Under the pieces are notes generated by a model. It saw only the letters and a program-made list of their open reading frames with translations. It made no database searches and was not told the DNA's origin. A program made the position numbers and the translations under genes. 51,483 nucleotides of DNA from Nitrospinota bacterium (lineage in GTDB: Bacteria > Nitrospinota > Nitrospinia > Nitrospinales > VA-1). Shown piece after piece: positions 35,450-44,499 of the stretch (position 1 is its first letter; each line of letters starts with the position of its first letter). Location: the NCBI GenBank assembly GCA_009873635.1, contig WAHY01000002.1, positions 1 to 51,483 on the forward strand. The letters run 5' to 3'.

Positions 35450-36073
35450 ATGAAGCTACCGGGTTCCAAAGGGGAACATAAACTGCAAAAAAAGCTCGGC
35501 ACTGCGAAGAAGGCTCAGGCTTTCTATAAAAATCAGATGCTGGATCATCTCAACCCTGAGATGTGCGAGTTTATTTCCAATCAGGAAATCGTTTGCATTG
35601 CCACTTCTGACGCGAACGGTGAATGCGACTGCTCTTTTAGAAACGGTCCACCGGGATGGGTTCGGGTTATCAATGACAAAACCCTGGCGTTCCCCGAGTA
35701 CAGGGGCAATGGAGTCTTCGCCAGTATGGGGAACATCATGGAAAACCCTCATGTTGGAATGATATTCGTTGACTTTTTTGACAGCACGGTTGGTCTGCAT
35801 GTAAATGGCAAAGTTCGGATATTTATGGACCAGGCAATTAGTGGTTTGGTACCGGATGACCTTAAGAAAAATATTCCCAAAGGAGGGGGGCTTAAAGCGG
35901 AGTGCTGGGTGGTCGTTGAAATAGAAGAAGCCTATATTCATTGTTCAAAGCACATCCCCCGGCTCAAAAAAATGAAGAAGGAAATTCACTGGGGAACGAA
36001 CTTGGAAACGCATAAGAAAAGTAATACGTTTGTGACCAGAAAAACAACCCGCAGAAAGTCCAGGAGTAAATAA
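35450..36073 (+). CDS. Pyridoxamine 5'-phosphate oxidase-related FMN-binding protein
   Basis: A 207-residue split-barrel flavin-binding protein. The core QEIVCIATSDANGECDCS, FRNGPPGWVRVI, LAFPEYRGNGVFASMGNI and VGMIFVDFF match the PNPOx-like family of unknown specificity. A GTG at 35402 is in frame, but ATG 35450 has GAGG eight bases upstream and gives the usual family start. The C-terminus is very basic (KTTRRKSRSK). It precedes the TPR gene by only a few bases. Confidence 0.82.
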   Translation: MKLPGSKGEHKLQKKLGTAKKAQAFYKNQMLDHLNPEMCEFISNQEIVCIATSDANGECDCSFRNGPPGWVRVINDKTLAFPEYRGNGVFASMGNIMENPHVGMIFVDFFDSTVGLHVNGKVRIFMDQAISGLVPDDLKKNIPKGGGLKAECWVVVEIEEAYIHCSKHIPRLKKMKKEIHWGTNLETHKKSNTFVTRKTTRRKSRSK

Positions 36074-36076
36074 ACT

Positions 36077-36541
36077 TTGGATAATACCGAGCAGTTACTG
36101 GAAGATTTGAAGAGTGAAGACCCGACCACACGGGAGAATGCGACCCGTGAACTATGGATCATCTGGCATCGACAGGAGGGCGCTGAACTGGAACGTGACT
36201 TGAATGAGGCAACGGAGTTGATGGATCGGCAAAAGCACGATGAGGCGTTGATCGCGTTGCAAACCCTTGTTGAGAAATGCCCCGAATTCGCCGAAGCTCA
36301 CAACAAACTCGCTACTCTCCTGTTTCTCATGGGACAATACGATGAGTCCATAAAAGAATGCGAAGAAGTTTTGAAACGAATCCCTCACCATTTTGGCGCT
36401 CTCAATGGGCTGGGGCTGTGTCTGTTTGAACTGAAACGATTCGAGGAGGCAATTCGCAGCTTCCAGAAGGCTCTTGAAATCCAGCCTTATGCCCAAATCA
36501 ACCGGACCTATATTGCAAACTGCCGTGCCAACCTCAACTAA
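36077..36541 (+). CDS. TPR-repeat protein
   Basis: A 154-residue protein; a helical N-terminus (about 1-36) is followed by roughly three tetratricopeptide repeats with the patterns DEALIALQTLVEKCPEFAEA, YDESIKECEEVLKRIPHHF and FEEAIRSFQKALEIQPYA. The start is TTG 36077 with an AGGAG upstream; no ATG gives a complete protein. It is probably a cytoplasmic protein-protein scaffold, co-transcribed with the flavin-binding protein before it. Confidence 0.8.
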   Translation: MDNTEQLLEDLKSEDPTTRENATRELWIIWHRQEGAELERDLNEATELMDRQKHDEALIALQTLVEKCPEFAEAHNKLATLLFLMGQYDESIKECEEVLKRIPHHFGALNGLGLCLFELKRFEEAIRSFQKALEIQPYAQINRTYIANCRANLN

Positions 36542-36588
36542 CCACTAGCCTAACGCCTGGTGGCTCGCCATGACGAAAATCACCCCAG

Positions 36589-36609
36589 CCCCTCTTCGGG
36601 GAAGAGGGG
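36589..36609. repeat. CCCCTCTTC hairpin in the gap 36542-36762
   Basis: CCCCTCTTC pairs with GAAGAGGGG around GGG, within a C/G-rich tract that differs from the surrounding AT-rich sequence. No long T run follows. It may be a dispersed REP-like element, or a weak transcription end for the TPR gene. Confidence 0.4.
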
Positions 36610-36762
36610 TTCATAAAAGATCCCCCCTCACCCACGAAATTTTCGGAAGGGGATATCGCAAAGTCCACTATTGGAGGTGTCGGGTTACAAAATTGTAAAA
36701 ACTTGCTAAAATAAACAAGCTCAGCCGGTAAGAATATTTCCAATTATTGAAAGGCAACCCTG

Positions 36763-37038
36763 TTGATCATCAAAAAAGACAATCAATTTTCGGTGGAGTG
36801 CCATTCTAAAGTCGCTTCAGATTGTCTTCAGAATGGCGACTATTGCGAAACAGAAGAAGAAGCGCAGGAGTGGGTGGAAGATGAGTGCTGGATTAATTCT
36901 GGAGAAGGCTGGATTTGTCCCCAGTCCAACATCCATTTCATGGGCAATCTTTCTACCTACCGCAGAGACAAAAAGCTGGATCGGATAGATACTGATATTG
37001 CAGGTGGTGTTGAGACTATACAGCGAACAAAAATTTGA
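36763..37038 (+). CDS. Small cysteine-rich protein of unknown function
   Basis: A 91-residue protein. Five Cys residues spread over the first 52 positions (SVECHSKV, SDCLQNGDYC, EDECW, GWICPQ) suggest metal binding or disulfides. Acidic, no signal peptide seen. The start is TTG 36763, with a GAAAGG ribosome site about seven bases upstream. No family recognised. It converges on the aminotransferase pseudogene. Confidence 0.5.
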   Translation: MIIKKDNQFSVECHSKVASDCLQNGDYCETEEEAQEWVEDECWINSGEGWICPQSNIHFMGNLSTYRRDKKLDRIDTDIAGGVETIQRTKI

Positions 37039-37059
37039 CCCAGGTAGAATATGGAGCGA

Positions 37060-38276
37060 TCACTTTAAAACAGTTTCAATCCGTTCAAGAGCCCAATCGA
37101 GTTCTTCTCTCGTAATAACGAGTGGCGGAGCAAAACGGATCACGTGTTTATGGGTTTCTTTGCAGAGGATGCCTTTTTCCATCAATGCTTCGCAGAACTT
37201 CCTCGCTTCTCCGGCAGACTTCTTCAACTCTACACCGATAAGCAATCCTTTACCCCGAACTTCTTTCACGTAGGGGGAGATAATATTCTTCATTAATTAC
37301 TTAAGGTAATGAAAAATAAATATATATTTTTAAATAAGATTTTTGTCTTCAATGGCCTTAAGGGCTTCGCGCGCAACAGCGCAGGCAAGTGGATTGCCCC
37401 CATAGGTGCTGCCGTGGTCACCCGGTTCAAAAACAGAGAGGGCTTCTTTGTTGGAGAGCACGGCGGACACGGGATTGACTCCGCCTGAAAGAGCTTTACC
37501 TACTAAAGTGAGGTCAGATTCGATACCCTCATGTTCTTCGGCAAAAAGTTTTCCGGTCCTGCCCAGTCCTGTTTGAATTTCATTGAGAATGAGCAGGACA
37601 TTATGCCTGTCACAAATTTCGCTAGCTTTTTTCAGATAACCGGCAGGTGGCACTATGATTCCCCCTTCGCCCTGAATGGGTTCCACCAGAAAGGCAACGG
37701 TGTTTGGAGTGATGGCCCATTCAAGAGCTTCCGCATCCCCGAAGGGGATGGTGATGATCCGGGTGCGAAAGGACCGAACCCGTCTTTATATTGTGATTCA
37801 GAGCTAAACCCGACGATGGTGGTGGTCCGGCCATGGAAGTTATTGGCGCAGACAATGATTTCGGCCAAGTCATCAGGGATTTCTTTAATTTTGTAACCCC
37901 ATTTACGGGCGGCTTTGAGGGCGGTCTCAACAGCCTCGACACCCGTATTCATGGGCAATACACAGTGTGAATGGGTCATTTCACAAATTTCTTTGTAGAA
38001 AAGCCCCAATTGGTCAGTCCGGAAAGCCCGGGAAACCAGGGTAAGCTTTTGGGCTTGTTCGATCAGGGCATTCATGATGCGGGGATGGCAGTGCCCCTGG
38101 TTGAGGGCAGAATACGATGCCAGCATATCCAGATATTTATTACCTTCCACATCCCAGACCCAGACGCCCTGGCCCCGGGCCAGAACTACATCAAGAGGCT
38201 TATAATTGTTCGCCCCAAACTCATTTTCGAGATCTATAAAGCTTTGAGCATTTGAATAAGTGACGGTTGAGTCCAT
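37060..38276 (-). pseudogene. rocD: Ornithine aminotransferase-like protein, broken in three pieces
   Basis: Three pieces together spell a class III aminotransferase. The N-terminal part has NYKPLDVVLARGQGVWVWDV, SYSALNQGHCHPRI, and the PLP-pocket NTGVEAVETALK and NFHGRTTT. The middle has [21 protein letters not shown], the Lys-bearing [15 protein letters not shown] and GSTYGGNPL. The last has VKEVRGKGLLIGVELK and RFAPPLVIT. Disruption one is a one-base shift at about 37770-37785. Disruption two is an AT-rich patch at 37294-37335 with two in-frame stops, about as long as the 14-15 normal codons. It would have converted ornithine to glutamate semialdehyde. ATG 38276, with GAGG upstream, is the likely start. 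Confidence 0.83.
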
Positions 38277-38626
38277 TTCGAGTACCTCTAAATCGTTCAG
38301 CATTTTCCTCAATAGTAATTTAGGTCTCAATTTATGTACCCGCTAGGTGAAAAGGCATAATATGCTCTCTAGACAAGCTGAATATGGAAAAAACCTGAGT
38401 ATTACAGAGATGACCCCATGATAATTGCCTGAGATATGATGATTGGAACTCTGGTTAGGACAATAATTTGGTAAACATTCAAAAACCTGTATCCGGGTGA
38501 GAGATATTGACCAGATTATGGTAAATGACTATAACTACCAGCAAGCCGGTTTAAGCTTTGATTTCCAATCAGTTTTAGATATAATAAGACTTTCCAAAAA
38601 CCATTTTATTAATTGAGAATAAACAT
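38277..38626. other. Divergent intergenic region
   Basis: 350 bases between the minus-strand aminotransferase pseudogene and the plus-strand fusion protein. A promoter candidate lies at 38558-38585. No other gene or strong repeat was recognised. Confidence 0.5.
38558..38585 (+). promoter_or_regulatory. Sigma-70-type promoter candidate for the PCP_red-Cld gene
   Basis: TTGATT (38558-38563), 16 bases, then a perfect TATAAT (38580-38585). It lies 41 bases before the ATG at 38627. Confidence 0.45.
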
Positions 38627-39586
38627 ATGAGTATTGACGACAAAGAGTTGGAAGATTTTATGCCTGCGCTTGAGTTGGAATGGACCGATGAAGCCCAGAG
38701 CCGTATGACTAACGTGCCATTTTTCGTCCGCAAAAGTGTGGTGCGTGGCATTGAACAATATGCCAAAGATAAAGGCATCACAATAGTTGATGACATTGTT
38801 GTCTCCAAGGCTCGCCAGGAACGTGAAGGCGAAGCTATGGAGCAGGCTCGTAAAAAGAAAGCAGAAGAGCAGAAAGCTTCCAGTGATGAAAACCCCGTCC
38901 AACGTCAATACATAAGTTTCACTTTCTATAAACTCGATCCGGCATTTCGCCGACTGCCCAAAGATGAACGCGATCAGGGTATGAAAGAGTTTATTGATGT
39001 GCTTGAAGAATACGATAACAGTTCCGATATGATTTTACTGTGTTACTCAATGGTCGGCCTGCGTGGTGATGTTGATATAATGACCTGGCGCATCTCTTAC
39101 TCTCTTGAAGAGTTCCAGACAATGACCACCAAGCTTATGCAGACCGGGTTGGGAAGATATCTGCATACACCGTATTCTTATCTTTCCATGACCAAGCGGT
39201 CGATGTATATGGACTTCATAAATCCCGAGCACGAAGAAGACCGTACTCACATTATTCCGGGCAAGGCGAAATATCTTTTCATTTACCCTTTCGTCAAGAC
39301 ACGAGAATGGTATCTGCTGACACAGTTCACCCGACAGGGAATCATGGACGAGCATATTTATGTCGGCAACAAATATCCTTCCGTTAAATTGAATACGACC
39401 TATTGTTTTGGTATTGACGATTACGAATTTGTTGTTGCTTTCGAGTCCAATTCTCCTGATGATTTTCTAGATCTGGTTCAGGAACTGAGGGAAACAGAAG
39501 GAAGCCGGTATGTGAAAGAAGATACTCCTATCTTCACCTGTATTGCCATGTCGATTGAAGACGCTGTCCATAGCCTGGGCTGTTAA
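38627..39586 (+). CDS. PCP_red domain fused to a chlorite dismutase/HemQ-like domain
   Basis: A 319-residue two-domain protein. Residues about 18-62 (WTDEAQSRM, VPFFVRKSVVRGIEQYAKDK, GITIV) match the short PCP_red domain found at the C-terminus of light-independent protochlorophyllide reductase. After a charged linker, residues about 92-319 form a chlorite-dismutase/HemQ-type haem domain: YLFIYPFVKTREWYLL, IMDEHIYVGNKYPSV (proximal His), TTYCFGIDDYEFVVAFE and FLDLVQELRETEGSRYVKED. It may be a coproheme decarboxylase, or a relative with a sensor domain. A promoter candidate precedes it. Confidence 0.85.
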   Translation: MSIDDKELEDFMPALELEWTDEAQSRMTNVPFFVRKSVVRGIEQYAKDKGITIVDDIVVSKARQEREGEAMEQARKKKAEEQKASSDENPVQRQYISFTFYKLDPAFRRLPKDERDQGMKEFIDVLEEYDNSSDMILLCYSMVGLRGDVDIMTWRISYSLEEFQTMTTKLMQTGLGRYLHTPYSYLSMTKRSMYMDFINPEHEEDRTHIIPGKAKYLFIYPFVKTREWYLLTQFTRQGIMDEHIYVGNKYPSVKLNTTYCFGIDDYEFVVAFESNSPDDFLDLVQELRETEGSRYVKEDTPIFTCIAMSIEDAVHSLGC

Positions 39587-39823
39587 AAGGCGTTAATATT
39601 TGCTGCGGAATTCAGGATTCATTGTTTACCAGTGTCCCTTTGAGATCACCGGTTATGCTTAGTACATCGGTATTAACAACGATGCTTCCAAGCCCTGCCT
39701 GACTTCAAAAAGAAATCGATAAGCTTCTTCTAAAAAATAACCTCAAGGGGTTAAGGATTTATCAAGTCTAGAAGATTATTTACAGTCTGCTAATGCTATT
39801 GTTTCTGGCCCTACGCCTGGTGA

Positions 39824-40732
39824 TTAGGCTCCCAGTAGTTCCGGAGGTTTTGTGAGGACAGGGTTTTCTGATTCGGGCTTAGTCTCTTCTTCAGGTTTGT
39901 TTTGTAATAACCTGAGCAAATGGGCGAGGGTGGATTTCAATTCTTTACGGTGTACTACGTTGTCGATGAGACCGTGATCCAGCAAAAATTCAGCTCTTTG
40001 GAATCCTGCGGGTAGCTTCTGTTTAATAGTCTGTTCGATCACACGGGGGCCCGCGAATCCAACCAGAGCTCCTGGTTCTGCAAGAATTATGTCTCCAAGC
40101 ATGGAGAAACTTGCAGAGACACCGCCCATGGTCGGGTCAGTCAAGATAGAGATATAGGGAATTTTTTTGTTGCTCAACTTGCTGAGAGCGGCAGAGGTTT
40201 TTGCCATTTGCATTAGAGAAAAGATTCCCTCCTGCATTCTGGCACCACCAGAACAGCTTACTATAATTAGAGCTGAATTGCTTTCAATAGCGCGTTCTAT
40301 AGTTCGGGTAATTTTTTCACCCACCACCGAACCCATGCTTCCCCCCATGAAACTGAAGTCAAAAGCGCAGAGTTCAACGGGTAGTCCTTCTATTGATCCG
40401 GAGCCGGTAATGATCGCGTCATTGGAGAGTCCTTTTTTTGCCGATGACTTGATTCTTTCTTTATATTTTTTTGTGTCTTTGAACTTTAAAGGATCAGAGG
40501 AGGCAAGGGTCTGGTCATATTCTGTAAACGTATCCTGATCCAGGAGCTGATGTATTCTTTGTCGAGTCTCTAACCGGAAATGGTAATCACAGTGAGGGCA
40601 GACCTTGAGGTTGTCTTCCAGCTCGGCGATAAAAATCTGTTCTTTACATTTTTTACAATTGACCCAGAGATCTTCATCTTTGGTGGTTTTTTTTCCGCCG
40701 ATTCCGGCCTTGATTTTATCAATCCATGACAT
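39824..40732 (-). CDS. accD: Acetyl-CoA carboxylase carboxyltransferase subunit beta
   Basis: Beta half of the carboxyltransferase that makes malonyl-CoA for fatty acids. The N-terminal zinc ribbon has C26, C29, C45 and C48. The crotonase-like core includes AFDFSFMGGSMGSVVGEK, SGGARMQEG and LTDPTMGGVSASF. The 302 residues are normal. It is last in the block ilvN-ilvC-psd-pssA-accD. The alpha subunit accA is not in the window. Confidence 0.96.
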   Translation of the reverse strand: MSWIDKIKAGIGGKKTTKDEDLWVNCKKCKEQIFIAELEDNLKVCPHCDYHFRLETRQRIHQLLDQDTFTEYDQTLASSDPLKFKDTKKYKERIKSSAKKGLSNDAIITGSGSIEGLPVELCAFDFSFMGGSMGSVVGEKITRTIERAIESNSALIIVSCSGGARMQEGIFSLMQMAKTSAALSKLSNKKIPYISILTDPTMGGVSASFSMLGDIILAEPGALVGFAGPRVIEQTIKQKLPAGFQRAEFLLDHGLIDNVVHRKELKSTLAHLLRLLQNKPEEETKPESENPVLTKPPELLGA

Positions 40733-40744
40733 ATCTATTCTCGC

Positions 40745-41491
40745 TTAGTGGTTGTTTATTGGAGGAGGGGATGTCTCGTTGGATTCAGACTCCACTTTTT
40801 TATTAGCCAACAATAAACTAATTGGACCTATAACAGCATAACTGATGCCAAGAATGAACAATGCAACTCTGGGTATGGTCGCAAGAACATAAATGAATAA
40901 TATCACGAATAGAAAGCGGGAAAAAACCACCCGTTTTTTAAATTCTAACTGCTTGAAGGCAGGGTATTTTATATTGCTGACCATGAGAAACGCCAGAGTA
41001 TAAACCACCATTACCATGATAAAAGGATTCATGCGCGTGGCAAAAAGATCTTCAAACGCAATAACAATAGATGCTACCACCACTGCCGCGGCGGGGCTTG
41101 GCAGGCCTATGAAGTGTTGGCTGCGGACTTCAGATTTGGTGACATTGAACCTGGCCAGCCTCAAAGCGGCACATAATAAGAACAGGAAAGCCGCCATCCA
41201 ACCCAGTCGGCCAAAGGGCTTTAATACCCAGGAGTATGCCAGGAAGGCTGGAGCCATGCCAAAGGTAATGATATCTGCCAGAGAATCGTATTGTTCTCCA
41301 AATGCGCTGGTGGTTTTTGTCAGTCGGGCGATGCGACCATCTAACCCGTCAAATATCATACCTATTACAATAGCCCAGGCGGCCAAATAAAACTGTTCGT
41401 TCAATACCGCTACAAATGCGTAGAATCCGCAAAACACATTTCCTGTGGTGAACAAACTTGGCAGGATGTGAATGCCTTTTTTGGGTTTCAT
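40745..41491 (-). CDS. pssA: Phosphatidylserine synthase
   Basis: CDP-alcohol phosphatidyltransferase that joins serine to CDP-diacylglycerol. The family motif is complete: D51-G52, A55-R56, G65, D69 and D73. The N-terminal and later hydrophobic segments give about seven membrane spans over 248 residues. Immediately upstream is psd, which decarboxylates its product, so together they make phosphatidylethanolamine. Confidence 0.93.
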   Translation of the reverse strand: MKPKKGIHILPSLFTTGNVFCGFYAFVAVLNEQFYLAAWAIVIGMIFDGLDGRIARLTKTTSAFGEQYDSLADIITFGMAPAFLAYSWVLKPFGRLGWMAAFLFLLCAALRLARFNVTKSEVRSQHFIGLPSPAAAVVVASIVIAFEDLFATRMNPFIMVMVVYTLAFLMVSNIKYPAFKQLEFKKRVVFSRFLFVILFIYVLATIPRVALFILGISYAVIGPISLLLANKKVESESNETSPPPINNH

Positions 41492-41492
41492 A

Positions 41493-42125
41493 TTATTTTA
41501 AATATCCAATGATGGAGCTTCCTCCATTGACAATATCGCCAACAGCAACTTTGATATCTGTACCCTGAGGTACAAACACATCCATACGTGAGCCGAAACG
41601 GATTAAGCCGTAGCGTTGTCCACGTTGAAATTCATCACCTTCTTTTGCCCAGCATACAATTCTGCGAGCAATCAAACCGGCAATTTGCTTCACTAAAATT
41701 GTAACATGACCATTATTCAATAGGATAGCGCTTTGTTCGTTATCCAATGAGGCCTTGTGGCTGGCGGCGTTTAAAAATTTCCCTTTATTATAGCGATATG
41801 CCTGAATCTTACCGGCAATAGGCACACGGTTGACATGAACGTTAAACACATTCAGAAATACGCTTATCCGTGTATACCCTTCATTTTCAAGCAGAGGATC
41901 TTGTTCTGGGACTATTTCAACTATCCTGCCATCCCCGGGTGAAACGATGGCATTAGGGTCATCGGGTATAACTCTTTCAGGGTCACGAAAAAACCACGTG
42001 ACAAACAGGAGAAGTCCGCCAAATAACCCTGTGGCCCAGAACCAGGATAGAGCACAGAATCCCCAGGTTAAAACAAGGAGGGGAATGATGAATACATACC
42101 CCTCTTTAGCTATAGGAATTCGCAT
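41493..42125 (-). CDS. psd: Phosphatidylserine decarboxylase
   Basis: Pyruvoyl-dependent membrane enzyme making phosphatidylethanolamine. The 210-residue short (archaeal-type/class II) form has a membrane segment at about 12-45, FFRDPERVIPDD, SPGDGRIVEI and FLNVFNVHVNRVP. The self-cleavage site is G178-S179 in IRFGSRMDVF, S179 becoming the pyruvoyl group. It is only a base or two from pssA. Confidence 0.93.
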   Translation of the reverse strand: MRIPIAKEGYVFIIPLLVLTWGFCALSWFWATGLFGGLLLFVTWFFRDPERVIPDDPNAIVSPGDGRIVEIVPEQDPLLENEGYTRISVFLNVFNVHVNRVPIAGKIQAYRYNKGKFLNAASHKASLDNEQSAILLNNGHVTILVKQIAGLIARRIVCWAKEGDEFQRGQRYGLIRFGSRMDVFVPQGTDIKVAVGDIVNGGSSIIGYLK

Positions 42126-42131
42126 AGGTGT

Positions 42132-43133
42132 TTACTGTACCTTCTTGCCAACAAAAGGCATCATTTTTCTGAGCTTTTCTCCGACCTGTTCGATACGGTG
42201 AGCTTTATCCTGTGCCAATCTGGCATTAAACAGGGGACGATTGGCCATATTTTCCAGAATAAATTCCTTAGCGAAGGCACCGCTTTGAATCTCGCCCAGA
42301 ATCCGCTTCATTTCTTCACGGGTCTCCTGAGTGATAATACGTGGCCCCCGCGTTACATCTCCATATGCGGCAGTTGTGCTAATGGAATATCGCATATTGC
42401 CAATTCCACCTTCGTAAATCAGGTCAACAATCAACTTGAGTTCATGGAGACACTCGAAGTAGGCAAGGTCCGGGTTATATCCAGCATCCACAAGAGTATC
42501 GTATCCAGCGCGAATCAGCTCAGAAACACCTCCGCATAATACGGCCTGTTCACCAAATAGATCGGTTTCGGTCTCTTCTTTAAAATTGGTTTCGAGCACG
42601 CCGGCACGGGTTCCTCCTATGCCTTTGGCATAGGCCAGGGCAATCTTCCTGGCATTTTTGGTGACATTCTGATGAATAGCCATTAAACAGGGGACACCAG
42701 CTCCCTGCTCGTAGGTTCTTCGTACTAAATGACCCGGGCCTTTCGGGGCAACCATAAATACATCGACATCTTTTGGCGGAACGATCTGGCCAAAATGAAT
42801 GTTAAACCCATGGCCAAATGCTAAAGCCATACCTTTTTTCAAATTCGGTTCGATATCATTTTCATACATGGCCTTTTGTTTGTCATCAGGAATCAAGATC
42901 ATCATGATATCTGCTTTTTTGGCAGCTTCCGGAACGGTCATAACGTTCAACCCATCCTTTTGGGCTCTCTTCCAGAAAGCACTGCCTTTTCTCAAGCCAA
43001 CGATTACTTTAACTCCACTGTCATGCAGGTTTCTGGCGTGAGCATGACCCTGGCTGCCATAACCAATTATGGCAACAGTTTTTTTCTTTATGATTTTAAT
43101 ATCCGCATCTTTGTTATAAAGAATCTTCGACAA
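42132..43133 (-). CDS. ilvC: Ketol-acid reductoisomerase
   Basis: Second step of valine and isoleucine synthesis, NADPH dependent. The class I enzyme shows [26 protein letters not shown], and [16 protein letters not shown], with the Mg-binding Asp and Glu. The open frame extends to TTG 43157, but an AGAAGGAGAT ribosome site sits just before an in-frame TTG at 43133, giving the normal 333-residue start. A start at 43157 would place that site inside the gene. It lies 26 bases after ilvN. Confidence 0.93.
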   Translation of the reverse strand: MSKILYNKDADIKIIKKKTVAIIGYGSQGHAHARNLHDSGVKVIVGLRKGSAFWKRAQKDGLNVMTVPEAAKKADIMMILIPDDKQKAMYENDIEPNLKKGMALAFGHGFNIHFGQIVPPKDVDVFMVAPKGPGHLVRRTYEQGAGVPCLMAIHQNVTKNARKIALAYAKGIGGTRAGVLETNFKEETETDLFGEQAVLCGGVSELIRAGYDTLVDAGYNPDLAYFECLHELKLIVDLIYEGGIGNMRYSISTTAAYGDVTRGPRIITQETREEMKRILGEIQSGAFAKEFILENMANRPLFNARLAQDKAHRIEQVGEKLRKMMPFVGKKVQ

Positions 43134-43159
43134 AATGGATCTCCTTCTACTAAACAAGT

Positions 43160-43648
43160 TTAATTGATCGATTTATTTCCTCGACTAATAGCAATTCTTC
43201 CAGACCGGACAATTTCCTTAATTCCCAAGGGAGTTAACATATCCAGAAAGCCCGTTATTTTTCCTTCATCGCCGGTTATCTCAATGGTATAAGTACTGGG
43301 GCTGACATCTACAACTTTGGCTCTAAACAGATCCACAATTCTAAGAATCTCTTCCCTGACTCGGACTTCAGCATTCATTTTTATCAATAACAACTCCCTG
43401 TCAACAAAGCTTTCCTCAGTCAGGTCAATGACCTTGATAACATCAACCAGTTTGTTTAGTTGTTTTGTGACTTGCTCTATTTTGGCATCATCTCCGCGGG
43501 TGACAATAGTCATGCGGGAAACGGTTGGGTCGGAAGTTTCAGCAACATTCAGACTCTCTATATTGAATCCACGACTGCTAAAGAGTCCTGATACGCGGGA
43601 CAAAACACCGAAACGGTTGTTCATTAATACAGAAATGGTATGCTGCAT
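43160..43648 (-). CDS. ilvN: Acetolactate synthase small (regulatory) subunit
   Basis: ACT-domain regulator of acetolactate synthase, the feedback site for valine. The N-terminal ACT domain ([19 protein letters not shown], then [11 protein letters not shown]) and the C-terminal half with [19 protein letters not shown] are intact over 162 residues. The catalytic subunit ilvB normally precedes it, but the neighbour upstream here is nth on the other strand, so ilvB must be elsewhere. Confidence 0.94.
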   Translation of the reverse strand: MQHTISVLMNNRFGVLSRVSGLFSSRGFNIESLNVAETSDPTVSRMTIVTRGDDAKIEQVTKQLNKLVDVIKVIDLTEESFVDRELLLIKMNAEVRVREEILRIVDLFRAKVVDVSPSTYTIEITGDEGKITGFLDMLTPLGIKEIVRSGRIAISRGNKSIN

Positions 43649-43791
43649 TTTCTTGAAATCCGGGTTTGAGGTTCACCCTAACCTTTATGGGGAGGGGTTT
43701 TTTAAAAACCCTTATAGTAGCAAAATCAACGCTTTTTTCCTAATAAAAGAATAGATTAGGGACCAAAAATAGCTGATCAAAGAGAAAATTC

Positions 43792-44457
43792 ATGGCGTTT
43801 CCTATTGATAGAGTTTTGACCCAGGTAAAAAAGGTTGTCCGTAATTTTCGAACACCGAGTGTGACCGTGATCAGTCAAAAGAATGATCCTTTTGCTGTAT
43901 TAGTGAGTTGCATAATCAGTTTGCGTACACGAGATGAAGTCACTGAACCTGCTTCACTCCGTTTGTTCAGCCTGGCAAAAACCCCGGATCAATTGATGAA
44001 GCTTTCCATCAAAGAAATAGAGAAAGCAATTTATCCTGCTGCGTTTTTTCGAAATAAGGCACGATCCCTTAAAGAACTATGTAAAGACCTGGTGCAAAAT
44101 TATGAAGGAAAGGTTCCTGACACTTTGGAGGATTTGTTAAAGCTAAAGGGAGTAGGGCGTAAAACAGCCAACCTGACAATGATTCTGGGGCACAATAAAC
44201 CAGGGATCTGTGTAGACATTCATGTACACCGTATTTCCAATCGCTGGGGATATGTGAAAACAGGAACCCCTGATGAAACTGAGTCTGAATTGCGTAAGAT
44301 ATTGCCCCGGAAGTATTGGAAGGGATATAACGATTTATTGGTGAGTTTCGGGCAGAACATTTGTAAGCCGGTCTCACCATTTTGCGGGGTTTGTGAAATA
44401 GAAGATAGTTGCCCGAAAATTGGCGTGACCACTAGCCGTGGGGGCAGTGTGCAATAA
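43792..44457 (+). CDS. nth: Endonuclease III
   Basis: Base-excision DNA glycosylase/AP lyase for oxidised pyrimidines. The helix-hairpin-helix LKGVGRKTAN carries catalytic K124, and D142 is in VDIHVHR. The C-terminal 4Fe-4S cluster ligands are C191, C198, C201 and C207 (C-x6-C-x2-C-x5-C). The usual SAQTTD loop is altered to SLRTRDE. Length 221 is typical. The 3' end runs into a terminator shared with rph. Confidence 0.94.
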   Translation: MAFPIDRVLTQVKKVVRNFRTPSVTVISQKNDPFAVLVSCIISLRTRDEVTEPASLRLFSLAKTPDQLMKLSIKEIEKAIYPAAFFRNKARSLKELCKDLVQNYEGKVPDTLEDLLKLKGVGRKTANLTMILGHNKPGICVDIHVHRISNRWGYVKTGTPDETESELRKILPRKYWKGYNDLLVSFGQNICKPVSPFCGVCEIEDSCPKIGVTTSRGGSVQ

Positions 44458-44462
44458 GTTAA

Positions 44463-44499
44463 GTTGGCTGCACGCCGAGTGTTAGCCGACGGTTTTTTT
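44463..44499 (+). terminator. Terminator of nth overlapping the rph 3' end
   Basis: GTTGGCT (44463-44469) pairs with AGCCGAC (44484-44490) with one G-U pair, an inner GCAC/GTGT extension, and then GG and seven T. On the minus strand the same bases encode the last residues of rph (lysines, Thr, Val, Gly) and its stop. Confidence 0.65.

Noticed and set aside
36549-36560. ACGCCTGGTG also found near 39810
   Set aside because: Ten bases shared between two unrelated gaps is too short to call a repeat family.
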